Below, one piece after another: positions 13,125 to 23,926 of a stretch of DNA of 64,000 nucleotides. Source of the stretch: Riptortus pedestris (taxonomy: Eukaryota; Arthropoda; Insecta; Hemiptera; Alydidae); NCBI GenBank assembly GCA_019009955.1, contig CM032228.1, positions 259,280,001-259,344,000 on the forward strand, read 5' to 3'. Below the pieces are notes generated by a model. That model searched no databases. It saw nothing but the letters and a program-made list of their open reading frames with translations, and was not told the DNA's origin. The position numbers and the translations under genes were made by a program. Numbering within the stretch: position 1 is the stretch's first letter; each line of letters begins with the position of its first letter.

Positions 13125-13299
13125 GTGTGGTTCCAGAACAGACGAGCGAAATGGCGGAAGACGGAGAAGTGCTGGGGCCGATCTACTATCATGGCAGAGT
13201 ATGGTCTCTATGGTGCAATGGTTCGGCATTCACTCCCTCTACCGGAAACCATTCTCAAGAGTGCAAAGGAAAACGAGTGTGTCGCCCCCTGGCTACTAG
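13125..13299 (+). CDS. Vsx: Vsx (visual system homeobox / Chx10-like), exon with end of homeodomain and CVC domain
   Basis: This exon encodes 58 residues plus one base. It opens with [12 protein letters not shown], residues 47-58 of a paired-like homeodomain (third helix with Q50 and N51, which contact DNA). It then runs into [20 protein letters not shown] and on to APWLLG, the CVC domain that marks Vsx1/Vsx2/Ceh-10 proteins. Known role: nuclear transcription factors in eye and neural development, binding TAATTR-type sites. The acceptor is CAG at 13122-13124 and the donor is G-GTAATC from 13300. The intron before it falls between homeodomain residues 46 and 47 in phase 0, a common position in paired-class genes. 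The exon ends in phase 1 inside a glycine codon that is completed by the exon at 23613. Homeodomain residue 59 is Thr, where I would expect Arg. Homeodomain residues 1-46 were not found in the window. Vsx1 versus Vsx2 cannot be settled. Confidence 0.95.
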
Positions 13300-13819
13300 G
13301 TAATCAACTACTACAGATAGAAACATTCATTGCAAAACATATAATAGCCAACACCTCACTTGCCTCCCAAATCACTGCCCTCGATTAACATTCAGTTACT
13401 GACATCAAAATGCCATTGAACAAACTTTTAATGTAATTGAACATACTTCTTAGATCCTCCATGATAAACAAAAGTGTTTCTTTACTAATCTTTGCGAATC
13501 AAAGAAATTTACAAATTTTTTTGTCACTATTTAATCCCTTCCTTCCTAAGTTTCCTAGTTAACCAATATAGAACTATAAATCTCTAAATATATTATAGCC
13601 AAAATATTAGAAATAACGAACATTTCGCTCCAAAATTGAGTGTACACACACAAACACTCACAAAAACGCACACAGGCTCGCACGCACATATACATATAAA
13701 CGAATAGTGTTTTTAACATTGTATGGAAATGAAAATACTTGGTTCCGAGTCTGGTATTTTGATGTGAGCAGGTGTCCTAGCTTAGTAGTCATACGGAAGC
13801 TCGGTGCAAAACAGTATCT
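13300..13819. other. Start of the 10.3-kb Vsx intron, non-repetitive part
   Basis: AT-rich intron sequence after the GTAATC donor. It contains a short CA-rich stretch at about 13645-13690. Nothing else recognised. Confidence 0.5.
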
Positions 13820-14783
13820 ACTACCAAACACTGGTCAAGCCAATAGGCCTGGGGGGCCTATAACTACCAAACACTGGTCAAGCCAATAGCCCTGGGGGGC
13901 CTATAACTACCAAACACTGGTCAAGCTAATAGCCCTGGGGGGCCTATAACTACCAAACACTGGTCAAGCCAATAGCCCTGGGGGGCCTATAACTACCAAA
14001 CACTGGTCAAGCCAATAGCCCTGGGGGGCCTATAACTACCAAACACTGGTCAAGCCAATAGCCCTGGGGGGCCTATAACTACCAAACACTGGTCAAGCTA
14101 ATAGCCCTGGGGGGCCTATAACTACCAAACACTGGTCAAGCAAATAGCCCTGGGGGGCCTATAACTACCAAACACTGGTCAAGCTAATAGCCCTGGGGGG
14201 CCTATAACTACCAAACACTGGTCAAGCCAATAGCCCTGGGGGGCCTATAACTACCAAACACTGGTCAAGCCAATAGCCCTGGGGGGCCTATAACTACCAA
14301 ACACTGGTCAAGCTAATAGCCCTGGGGGGCCTATAACTACCAAACACTGGTCAAGCCAATAGCCCTGGGGGGCCTATAACTACCAAACACTGGTCAAGCC
14401 AATAGCCCTGGGGGGCCTATAACTACCAAACACTGGTCAAGCCAATAGGCCTGGGGGCCTATAACTACCAAACACTGGTCAAGCCAATAGCCCTGGGGGG
14501 CCTATAACTACCAAACACTGGTCAAGCCAATAGCCCTGGGGGGCCTATAACTACCAAACACTGGTCAAGCTAATAGCCCTGGGGGGCCTATAACTACCAA
14601 ACACTGGTCAAGCCAATAGCCCTGGGGGGCCTATAACTACCAAACACTGGTCAAGCCAATAGCCCTGGGGGGCCTATAACTACCAAACACTGGTCAAGCT
14701 AATAGCCCTGGGGGGCCTATAACTACCAAACACTGGTCAAGCTAATAGCCCTGGGGAGCCTATAGCTACCAAACACTGGTCAA
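13820..14783. repeat. 43-bp tandem array A in Vsx intron, about 22 copies
   Basis: Direct repeats of a 43-bp unit containing CTACCAAACACTGGTCAAGC and CAATAGCCCTGGGGGGCCTA. The main variants are CAAGCC/CAAGCT and one copy with a shorter G run. Starts and ends in the same part of the unit. Same period as the array at 43.2-47.2 kb and partly similar to it (see findings). Confidence 0.96.
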
Positions 14784-15287
14784 CAATCGGACATTTTCTT
14801 CTCTCCATGTCCACAATATGCTCCACTTCCAAGGACACTACTGTTAAAGGCATCGATCTCTATTCTTCAATTAAATGATACTTTAAAGGAACTACCTTAT
14901 TTCTTGTTTGAATGAGTTTGCCTCGGCCTGCAGCGTTCATCGAGACAACTCCAGCCCAGTAGATGAGCAAATTTTCATCAAGCTGTGAACTTTTAATTGG
15001 GTTGTTAAAAGACATTATGCCGGAGAAAAATTAAAACTTTTATCCTAATTGAAACAACTTGTAGCCATAATTTGTAGTTTCTCTCGACATAGACATTTGT
15101 CAAATTGAATTCACTAAAAATTGTGGCTTTTTATTCAGTGTCCTTCATTTAAAGTTTAATAGCATTAAAACCCTGGGGCTTTTCACTGTTTACAGTATAA
15201 ACTTCTTTCTAATGTTGTAATTGTTGGTTTGGAAAGTTACCGCATTTACACCTTGTAGACTTATTCGTTTTTCATTGGAATTTAGGT
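14784..15287. other. Unique island in Vsx intron between arrays
   Basis: Non-repetitive intron sequence of mixed composition. Holds several homeodomain-type motifs (CAATTA at about 14868, TAATTG at about 14994 and 15045), which are common in AT-rich DNA. It could be an enhancer island, but no test of conservation was possible. Confidence 0.35.
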
Positions 15288-16256
15288 ACTGTATTTTGCT
15301 GGTTCCTAAGCAATGCAAGTGTGGGCTACAGCAAAACCTTACAACACCAGACACTGTATTTTGCTGGTTCATAAGCAATGCAAGTGTGGGCTACAGCAAA
15401 ACCTTACAACACCAGACACTGTATTTTGCTGGTTCATAAGCAATGCAAGTGTGGGCTACAGCAAAACCTTACAACACCAGGCACTGTATTTTGCTGGTTC
15501 ATAAGCAATGCAAGTGTGGGCTACAGCAAAACCTTACAACACCAGACACTGTATTTTGCTGGTTCATAAGCAATGCAAGTGTGGGCTACAGCAAAACCTT
15601 ACAACACCAGGCACTGTATTTTGCTGGTTCATAAGCAATGCAAGTGTGGGCTACAGCAAAACCTTACAACACCAGGCACTGCATTTTGCTGGTTCATAAG
15701 CAATGCAAGTGTGGGCTACAGCAAAACCTTACAACACCAGACACTGTATTTTGCTGGTTCATAAGCAATGCAAGTGTGGGCTACAGCAAAACCTTACAAC
15801 ACCAGACACTGTATTTTGCTGGTTCATAAGCAATGCAAGTGTGGGCTACAGCAAAACCTTACAACACCAGGCACTGCATTTTGCTGGTTCATAAGCAATG
15901 CAAGTGTGGGCTACAGCAAAACCTTACAACACCAGGCACTGTATTTTGCTGGTTCATAAGCAATGCAAGTGTGGGCTACAGCAAAACCTTACAACACCAG
16001 ACACTGTATTTTGCTGGTTCATAAGCAATGCAAGTGTGGGCTACAGCAAAACCTTACAACACCAGACACTGTATTTTGCTGGTTCATAAGCAATGCAAGT
16101 GTGGGCTACAGCAAAACCTTACAACACCAGACACTGTATTTTGCTGGTTCATAAGCAATGCAAGTGTGGGCTACAGCAAAACCTTACAACACCAGACACT
16201 GTATTTTGCTGGTTCATAAGCAATGCAAGTGTGGGCTACAGCAAAACCTTACAACA
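15288..16256. repeat. 65-bp tandem array in Vsx intron, 15 copies
   Basis: Direct repeats of a 65-bp unit containing ACTGTATTTTGCTGGTTCAT and AAGCAATGCAAGTGTGGGCT. 65 is not a multiple of 3, so each reading frame terminates after about three units and a ladder of overlapping 63-codon frames appears. These are not genes. Variation is almost limited to two sites (CAGACACT/CAGGCACT and GTATTTT/GCATTTT). The doubly variant copies are exactly 195 bp apart, suggesting a three-unit duplication. Confidence 0.96.
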
Positions 16257-17570
16257 TCAATGGTTAATATCCCTGGAGGATGCATCAGCCGAACTATTCG
16301 GCCAAAGCAGCAAAATCCAACAAGAAACCAGTCCATATACTTGGGACTCTTTCCCCATCTTTATATACAAATAAATATGCCAGGGAGGATTAGCGGAAAA
16401 AATTTGCAATTTTATTTCAGTAAAAATTGCTGAGACATATTTTGAAAAATAATTTCTCCGTCTTATTGTAATGTGCATTAAATATCGTTAGTTAAATTGA
16501 GTCCTTCGGTGGAGATAATATAGAGTACATTTACTTCTTATATATTATATTATAAGCTAACATCAAAATGCATTATTAAAATACATTAAATACAATTAAT
16601 TGACTAAATAGGAAACTCTAAAAAAAAAAGCCGCGGTCTCGTTGAAGGGTGAAGGAGTGAGAAGGGCAGTTGCGATGAGCAGTGGTTTGAGCACTCTGTC
16701 AACATTTTAATCTCCAAGTGTCCAGGCGATATTTGGACTGTTCAGTGATAACAAATCAATTAGGGGAAATGGGATGGCGCAATTTGGCGAGGGGCGGAAA
16801 AAGGTGAAAAACGGGGGAGGAGAGGATTGGTTGTGGGGAAAACAAGTAAATATCCTGGCATTGTTTGCTCGGGCTGAGGGCCAAAAAAAATATGGCAGCC
16901 ATATATCAGAAAGCAATCCGGCGAGGCTGGAATAAATCGCCTAACTCGATAAGGGGCGGTAATTGTAGAGGGCGCCACATATCATCATTAGGAGAGGCGG
17001 GCCAAAATGGCCGCTACTCCCTTTCATTTCTTTTTATTAATGCTCCAAGGAGGTAGGATAGTGCTCTGATCCTAATACAAAGCATGCTATCCCAGAACCA
17101 ACCCCTTACACAACATCAATGAAACACGATATTACCACGAGTTAACCATCCTACGTGGGGCCACCAAGAAATATTAAACTAAAGAAAGTAAATATACTTC
17201 TTCCTCAGCAATAACATATTAGCAGATTGTAGTAGATAATTTGTATATTTCACTTTGTTTATTTTAAGGACTAATAAAAGCAACAACAATTGCTGGCTCA
17301 CTAACAGGCTAAAATCAAACCGCACAAATTACCAAGCTGATTGTGCCGTTGAAAGCGGAAATGTCTCCTTGTTGGGTTAAGTAAAGTTTCAGACTACAAA
17401 TAAAATACCACATCAAGAAAAACATCTCATTTTGTAACAATCGTAAAAATAAGTAATGGACCAAAATGTCTCTAATAAATATAAATAATAATCTTCTCCG
17501 TCAGCAAATGTGACGGCAAAAGAAGCAATAGATTGATTATTGCTTCTACGTTGTAGAGCCTTTGAACTCC
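16257..17570. other. Unique island in Vsx intron with CpG-richer block and CTCF-like motif
   Basis: Left half is AT-rich. The block at about 16630-17050 is clearly GC- and CpG-richer (GAGGGGCGG-type runs, ATGGCAGCC, AATGGCCGC). It holds AGAGGGCGC at 16967-16975, which fits the AGRKGGCGC core reported for insect CTCF. Short open frames here lack recognisable protein features. Candidate regulatory island of the Vsx intron, by inference only. Confidence 0.35.
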
Positions 17571-18190
17571 GTGGCGACACCAGTATGCCGGTAGAGAGGT
17601 TGAGCCGGTATATCCTGAGCAGGTGATAAATAGTCCACCTACCTTGGCGACACCAGTATGCCGGTAGAGAGGTTGAGCCGGTATATCTTGAGCAGGTGAT
17701 AAATAGTCCTCCTACCTTGGCGACACCAGTATGCCGGTAGAGAGGTTGAGCCGGTATATCCTGAGCAGGTGATAAATAGTCCTCCTACCTTGGCGACACC
17801 AGTATGCCGGTAGAGAGGTTGAGCCGGTATATCCTGAGCAGGTGATAAATAGTCCTCCTACCTTGGCGACACCAGTATGCCGGTAGAGAGGTTGAGCCGG
17901 TATATCCTGAGCAGGTGATAAATAGTCCACCTACCTTGGCGACACCAGTATGCCGGTAGAGAGGTTGAGCCGGTATATCCTGAGCAGGTGATAAATAGTC
18001 CACCTACCTTGGCGACACCAGTATGCCGGTAGAGAGGTTGAGCCGGTATATCCTGAGCAGGTGATAAATAGTCCTCCTACCTTGGCGACACCAGTATGCC
18101 GGTAGAGAGGTTGAGCCGGTATATCTTGAGCAGGTGATAAATAGTCCACCTACCTTGGCGACACCAATATGCCGGTAGAGAGGTTGAGCT
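17571..18190. repeat. 73-bp tandem array in Vsx intron, about 8.5 copies
   Basis: Direct repeats of a 73-bp unit containing TTGGCGACACCAGTATGCCG and ATATCCTGAGCAGGTGATAA. Variants: CCTGAG/CTTGAG and TCCACC/TCCTCC. Each unit has one CAGGTG E-box. The last copy is partial and diverges after GAGGTTGAG. Confidence 0.95.
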
Positions 18191-18421
18191 TGTTTATCCC
18201 GAGTATACTGACTTGGTGCAGTGATGAAGGCATAGAACAAATTATTAATCACATGTTGGTGTTTAGTAGGAATACTGACTTGGTGCAACTCCAGAAGATT
18301 GTTGAAACATGGCGAGACCCAGCAACAGGCTCAACAAGAGTTACAATACAGCCATTGAAGCGGTTTAAAATGTCACTTTAATGTTTTTATTGTACTACAG
18401 TTCCCAGTTAAATATATATAA

Positions 18422-18464
<43 letters not shown>

Positions 18465-18890
18465 TACATTACTTTTACCATGCTCTTGTATTTATTTTAC
18501 AAGTAGGAACTATTGTTAAAATTACATTTTATATAGACTCCTGATTACTATGAAACACTGTCAGTTGGAGTCAAATTGTACTTTTTCCAGAAATAAACTG
18601 AACTTTCTCCAACATTTATTCTCCTTAAGCCTTGGACTATGTTATTATTATCTTTAGGATATGAGATCTCTTAAGAAAATCTATCACAAGGAATCATCAG
18701 TTTCACTTAATGATTGAGTTTAGTTGGAATCAGATTTTGGATCTACTGAATAATCTTGTTTTTGGAGAAAGTGCGGTTTTTTATTATTACACACTCGATT
18801 GTCAATGGTTTAGCTCTTGCATTGCCATTTACGTGTCTAGGTATATTATAAGTTCCGAAAATAAAACATTCTATTTTGAATGGATCAAGT
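18191..18890. other. Vsx intron, non-repetitive apart from a (TA)n tract
   Basis: Contains a short duplicated word (ATACTGACTTGGTGCA at about 18205 and 18273) and a TA microsatellite at about 18417-18462. No exon recognised. Confidence 0.4.
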
Positions 18891-19059
18891 ATTCAACAAG
18901 ATTGGTTAAGTAACATAATATTCAACAAGATTGGTTAAATAACATAATATTCAACAAGATTGGTTAAATAACATAATATTCAACAAGATTGGTTAAATAA
19001 CATAATATTCAACAGGATTGGTTGAGTAACATAATATTCAACAAGGTTGGTTAAAAAAC
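18891..19059. repeat. 29-bp tandem array in Vsx intron, about 5.8 copies
   Basis: Direct repeats of a 29-bp AT-rich unit starting ATTCAACAAGATTGGTTAAA. Copies differ at one to three bases. This is the shortest and lowest-copy array in the intron. Confidence 0.9.
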
Positions 19060-20012
19060 ATTGTTAACACGTTTAGTTATAAAACATTTTTCGAGCCAAG
19101 TCGTAATAATGGATACATAGTATTTTTTTCATTGTATCCCTCGTGGTCGTCTGAGACCAATAGTTGGTATTGAAGCTGTGTCACCCCTTCCGTCATATTG
19201 GCATATAGCTAATGTGGGATGAGTAGGAGTGAGTATACCGGAAGATGAAAACTAATAAATAATAATATCTCGGGTAATATTCGACTTAGCGAAAGAAAAT
19301 ATTGAGTAACAATTATTTAAAAATTGGATTTAAGACAAGGCTAGTTGGTAACATTTAAAGATGCGACTTATAATAATGGAGATATTTTGCCCCAAGTAAT
19401 AGGATTTGTGGAAATCGTAAGAAATGTCTGGAAACACGCGTCAGAAGAACAACCTCATTGGCAGATCTGATCAAAAACCATTGCCATAATTTTAATTGTG
19501 ATTAAGATGATTAATCAATATATAACATGTTGATTGACCTAAATTTTCTCCAAGTTAAATAGATGAGGGTGTATCAAATAAAGTGGAGATGATTTAGAAT
19601 TTGACATAAAGAAAATAAATAAACAATAAGAAGAGATTTAATAGCAATATGAATTAAATAATTGTTTGTTGTCTGTTCGCATGTCCTGTCCCGCCCAGCT
19701 ACGAGATCATACGCAGCGGACGGTGACGGAAACGGTACGTAGAATATATCGGATTCAAATAACTAACATATTACTCCTTAAATCACATTATTCACACATC
19801 ACCGATAATCCCACCTGGCGACTCAAACTATTGTTGACACACCGGTGTTGGGCCTTGTAGAACAAAGTGAATGAATTAATTATCTAATTGTAAGTGAATT
19901 GGTGGTGGAATAAACAGTAGGCTCAGGGCTACAAAAATGTAACCACGTCCATAGAATTCTTTAAAAAACTACATCAAACAAATTTAAAGAAACACACTGA
20001 TGCCACAATTAC
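19060..20012. other. Vsx intron, unique sequence
   Basis: AT-rich with a short CpG-richer patch at about 19675-19740 (CGCAGCGGACGGTGACGG). The patch sits before a GTACGT that could resemble a splice donor, but there is no recognisable protein similarity, so I do not call an exon. Confidence 0.35.
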
Positions 20013-21447
20013 CTCTCCTGTATCACACAGGTGACTGTTGTCGTCTGCAATAGCTCCTCACAATGCAGAGCTGCTCCTGGTATCACACTGGTGACTGTTG
20101 TCTGCAATAGCTCCTCACAATGCAGAGCTGCTCCTGTATCACACAGGTGACTGTTGTCGTCTGCAATAGCTCCTCACAATGCAGAGCTGCTCCTGGTATC
20201 ACACAGGTGACTGTTGTCGTCTGCAATAGCTCCTCACAATGCAGAGCTGCTCCTGGTATCACACAGGTGACTGTTGTCGTCTGCAATAGCTCCTCACAAT
20301 GCAGAGCTGCTCCTGGTATCACACAGGTGACTGTTGTCGTCTGCAATAGCTCCTCACAATGCAGAGCTGCTCCTGGTATCACACAGGTGACTGTTGTCGT
20401 CTGCAATAGCTCCTCACAATGCAGAGCTGCTCCTGGTATCACACAGGTGACTGTTGTCGTCTGCAATAGCTCCTCACAATGCAGAGCTGCTCCTGGTATC
20501 ACACAGGTGACTGTTGTCGTCTGCAATAGCTCCTCACAATGCAGAGCTGCTCCTGGTATCACACAGGTGACTGTTGTCGTCTGCAATAGCTCCTCACAAT
20601 GCAGAGCTGCTCCTGGTATCACACTGGTGACTGTTGTCTGCAATAGCTCCTCACAATGCAGAGCTGCTCCTGGTATCACACAGGTGACTGTTGTCGTCTG
20701 CAATAGCTCCTCACAATGCAGAGCTGCTCCTGGTATCACACAGGTGACTGTTGTCGTCTGCAATAGCTCCTCACAATGCAGAGCTGCTCCTGGTATCACA
20801 CAGGTGACTGTTGTCGTCTGCAATAGCTCCTCACAATGCAGAGCTGCTCCTGGTATCACACAGGTGACTGTTGTCGTCTGCAATAGCTCCTCACAATGCA
20901 GAGCTGCTCCTGGTATCACACAGGTGACTGTTGTCGTCTGCAATAGCTCCTCACAATGCAGAGCTGCTCCTGGTATCACACAGGTGACTGTTGTCGTCTG
21001 CAATAGCTCCTCACAATGCAGAGCTGCTCCTGGTATCACACAGGTGACTGTTGTCGTCTGCAATAGCTCCTCACAATGCAGAGCTGCTCCTGGTATCACA
21101 CAGGTGACTGTTGTCGTCTGCAATAGCTCCTCACAATGCAGAGCTGCTCCTGGTATCACACAGGTGACTGTTGTCGTCTGCAATAGCTCCTCACAATGCA
21201 GAGCTGCTCCTGGTATCACACAGGTGACTGTTGTCGTCTGCAATAGCTCCTCACAATGCAGAGCTGCTCCTGGTATCACACAGGTGACTGTTGTCGTCTG
21301 CAATAGCTCCTCACAATGCAGAGCTGCTCCTGGTATCACACAGGTGACTGTTGTCGTCTGCAATAGCTCCTCACAATGCAGAGCTGCTCCTGTATCACAC
21401 AGGTGACTGTTGTCGTCTGCAATAGCTCCTCACAATGCACAGCTCCT
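20013..21447. repeat. 60-bp tandem array in Vsx intron, about 24 copies
   Basis: Direct repeats of a 60-bp unit containing ACACAGGTGACTGTTGTCGT and AATGCAGAGCTGCTCCTGGT. Very homogeneous. Two copies read CACTGGTGACTGTTGTC and are 3 bp shorter. Because 60 is a multiple of 3, long frames of more than 420 codons are open on both strands with a 20-residue period. These lack start context, domains or flanking exons and are array by-products. Nearly every unit has a CAGGTG E-box. Confidence 0.96.
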
Positions 21448-23612
21448 AACATCCCTCACAATACAGATTGGGCTTGAGTGCAGATGCTTCACATAAGCCT
21501 TGCAAGAGTGACTCCAGGGATGGAGCAACTATTTGTTGGATAGTTGAATCTAAGAATATAAGTGTTTCTACAATCTTCATTTTACTTTAGATAATGTCTG
21601 TGTAAATTACATCATATAGTTGAGTGTTAAACTGAATTCTCAATATCAGTAATAAATTTTCCATTATTGCCTACAGCAAAAACATATTTGACATTAGTGG
21701 TTTTTATTACTGAATATGGTATGTAGTATCTACGATAGCCCACATTCTGGGTGTTCTTACAAAAGTTTTATTCACGAGAAACATGAATATATTATTATGA
21801 AATAGAGAAGTTCCTTCAGGCTAAATGGATCTGGTACCATTAATCAAACACACGGCTCATGCAGACGTTGAGAAGCAATTCAAATGCATACTGAACAATG
21901 ATTTGCCAGTATATTTCCTTATATAAATTTCTAATAATTCCTTTTTGTACTAATAACGCCCTTTTTTACCTACGATCTCCATCAAACCGAATATTTAAAA
22001 TGTCCATTTAGGACAAAAATGCAATTGGTTGATAGGTGAAGTTTGGCCGGAAGAAGTGGGGTCGACAGAAACATTATATAACTATTCAATTTTAAAATTG
22101 CCATTCTATACACCATTTCAAAACTTGGAAATCAATGGATATTTGAACTTTGTTCCATCTGTGCTTTCAGTAAATCTTAACTCCTAATCATGTGACATAT
22201 TCTTCAGTCTATTTTATCGCTGAGCCATTAAATTTCGACCCTTGTTTACATATATTACTAAAGGAGAATGAGGCAATAAAGTCTCCTATTATCCCCGTTT
22301 ATTGGAAATCTTCTTAATTCACGCTTCCTCCTCGATATACTTTTTTTCGGCTAGTAATTAGTTTTACTATTTTTACGAATGACCTACTTCTATTTGCTTC
22401 CATGCCTTAATGGAGAAAGCTCCCATAACTGGAATCATATTTAAAACGAATCCAGTTTGATGATTAGCAAACTACCTCCAGGCCCCTCCTCTGAGGCAGT
22501 CAATGCCTCTCTCGCTCTCCAAGCAAAGTTCCATCCCTCGAAACTAAAGGTTAGTTATAAGGAAGCCATTTACCTCCTCCTTCTCAGTATCCATTTGGGC
22601 TGCTACATCTCCAATTATATATCTCAGAGAGAAAATTACTTTAGTGTTAACACAACCCAAAAATATTTTTAGGTTCCTTTAATGTAGTTAACAATGAAGA
22701 TTGAATGTAGTTTTAATCTACACTGTAGAAAGATAGACACCTCGCAGGCTATCAGTAGAATCAGAAAATAAGTCGACCAGATATGTATGGCTGCATATTA
22801 TATATATATATATATAAATAAAAGAAGTCACTCAATATGTAAAGTGAGCATAATTTGCTACTAGTGGGTTTGATTGAAAGCTGCTCTTGTCACATTAGCC
22901 GAGCAAAATGAATGACGTGTCGAATGTTATATTCTTCTTACGTTATACTCAAGAAGCTGAACCATCCTATTCTCTGTGCTTTCGATGGACCTTTTAGTTT
23001 CACTTACCTCATTTAAAACTTTGATTTCTTTTTATTAAAACTGCCTGGTAACAACTTCAGACTTGCAAATTATCAACTCTATTTTTTTCATTTATGATAA
23101 TTTCTAGATAACAAAACTCTTTTTTCAATGATGCTGTTCCAATTTTTCTAATCATATCCCTTAGTATTGTTTGTTCTCTGCTGGCAAAATACGGTTTTAC
23201 ATATATTTATTTCGAGTTTAAACTGAGCTAAGGACTTGAGCATCGGATTCATTTCGACTTTGTAGCTTGTACCACGAGAAAATTACTGGTTTATTTGTTT
23301 ACATCCTTTGGTGCCTTCTTTCATTGTTGTTATTAGGGCTTTAGTGTACATTTCAAAGAAGTAATGTGGCATAAGGTACCCTAGCCACCCACCCCTTCTC
23401 AGTCAATTTATCCAGTCGAGTTTAGAAATTCATTTATTTTTCGCAGCCCTTTGTGATAGACTTTTGTTATAAATGTTTCAGCCTTATTACATGTATTCGG
23501 TATATTTTAGGATGTATAATTAACGAGGTATATTTGGGTTTCCATTCTATATAGGACTGGGCCAAGAGGGTGGTAGAGAGCAAGGAGTATAATAGGTGTT
23601 TCTATGTTGCAG
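21448..23612. other. Last part of the Vsx intron, unique sequence
   Basis: AT-rich, with a TA tract at about 22798-22816 and a slightly GC-richer patch at about 22475-22550. Ends with TTCTATGTTGCAG at 23600-23612, the acceptor of the terminal exon. No further exon seen. Confidence 0.5.
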
Positions 23613-23926
23613 GAATGCACCGCAAGTCGCTAGAAGCTGCAGACACGCTCAAGGACGATACCAACTCTGAGACAAGTGTGAAGGATGAAGAGGAGAATGG
23701 AAGCAGTGGGAGCACAACGACAGCTGGAGGCGGGTCTGCTGAGAAGCTGCCACCTCGTGCTGAAGAGCAGGAGGAGTTCCGCAATAACAGCATAGCATGC
23801 TTGCGAGCTAAAGCAGAGGAACACAGCAAGATGCTAGGACTCTCTCAGCCGATCATGGCTGGCCTCAGGCTCCCAGTAGCTGACACCAATGGCAACACAG
23901 TCCCTCAGCAACAACACATATTCTGA
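23613..23926 (+). CDS. Vsx: Vsx, terminal coding exon
   Basis: The first two bases complete the glycine codon of APWLLG from the exon ending at 13299, giving APWLLG-MHRKSLEAA, which continues the Vsx CVC region exactly. 103 further residues follow to TGA at 23924-23926. Next comes an acidic/serine/glycine linker (DDTNSETSVKDEEENGSSG). After it is the conserved block EEFRNNSIACLRAKAEEHSK, matching the EE-x-R-x-NSIA-x-LRAKA-x-EHS motif near the C terminus of Vsx proteins. The tail ends PQQQHIF. The acceptor AG is at 23611-23612 with matching phase (1). An open frame extends 45 bases upstream of the acceptor but is intronic. Together the two exons give the last 162 residues of the protein. Confidence 0.95.

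Noticed and set aside
15221..16433. Ladder of 63-codon genes every 65 bp
   Set aside because: The regular spacing equals the repeat unit, and each frame simply ends after three units.
19666..19760. Possible extra Vsx exon before GTACGT
   Set aside because: No Vsx similarity, no clear acceptor, and the two recognised exons already join in phase.
20083..21406. 426- and 428-codon frames on opposite strands
   Set aside because: The 60-bp unit is a multiple of 3 and lacks stops on both strands. The frames start and end with the array.
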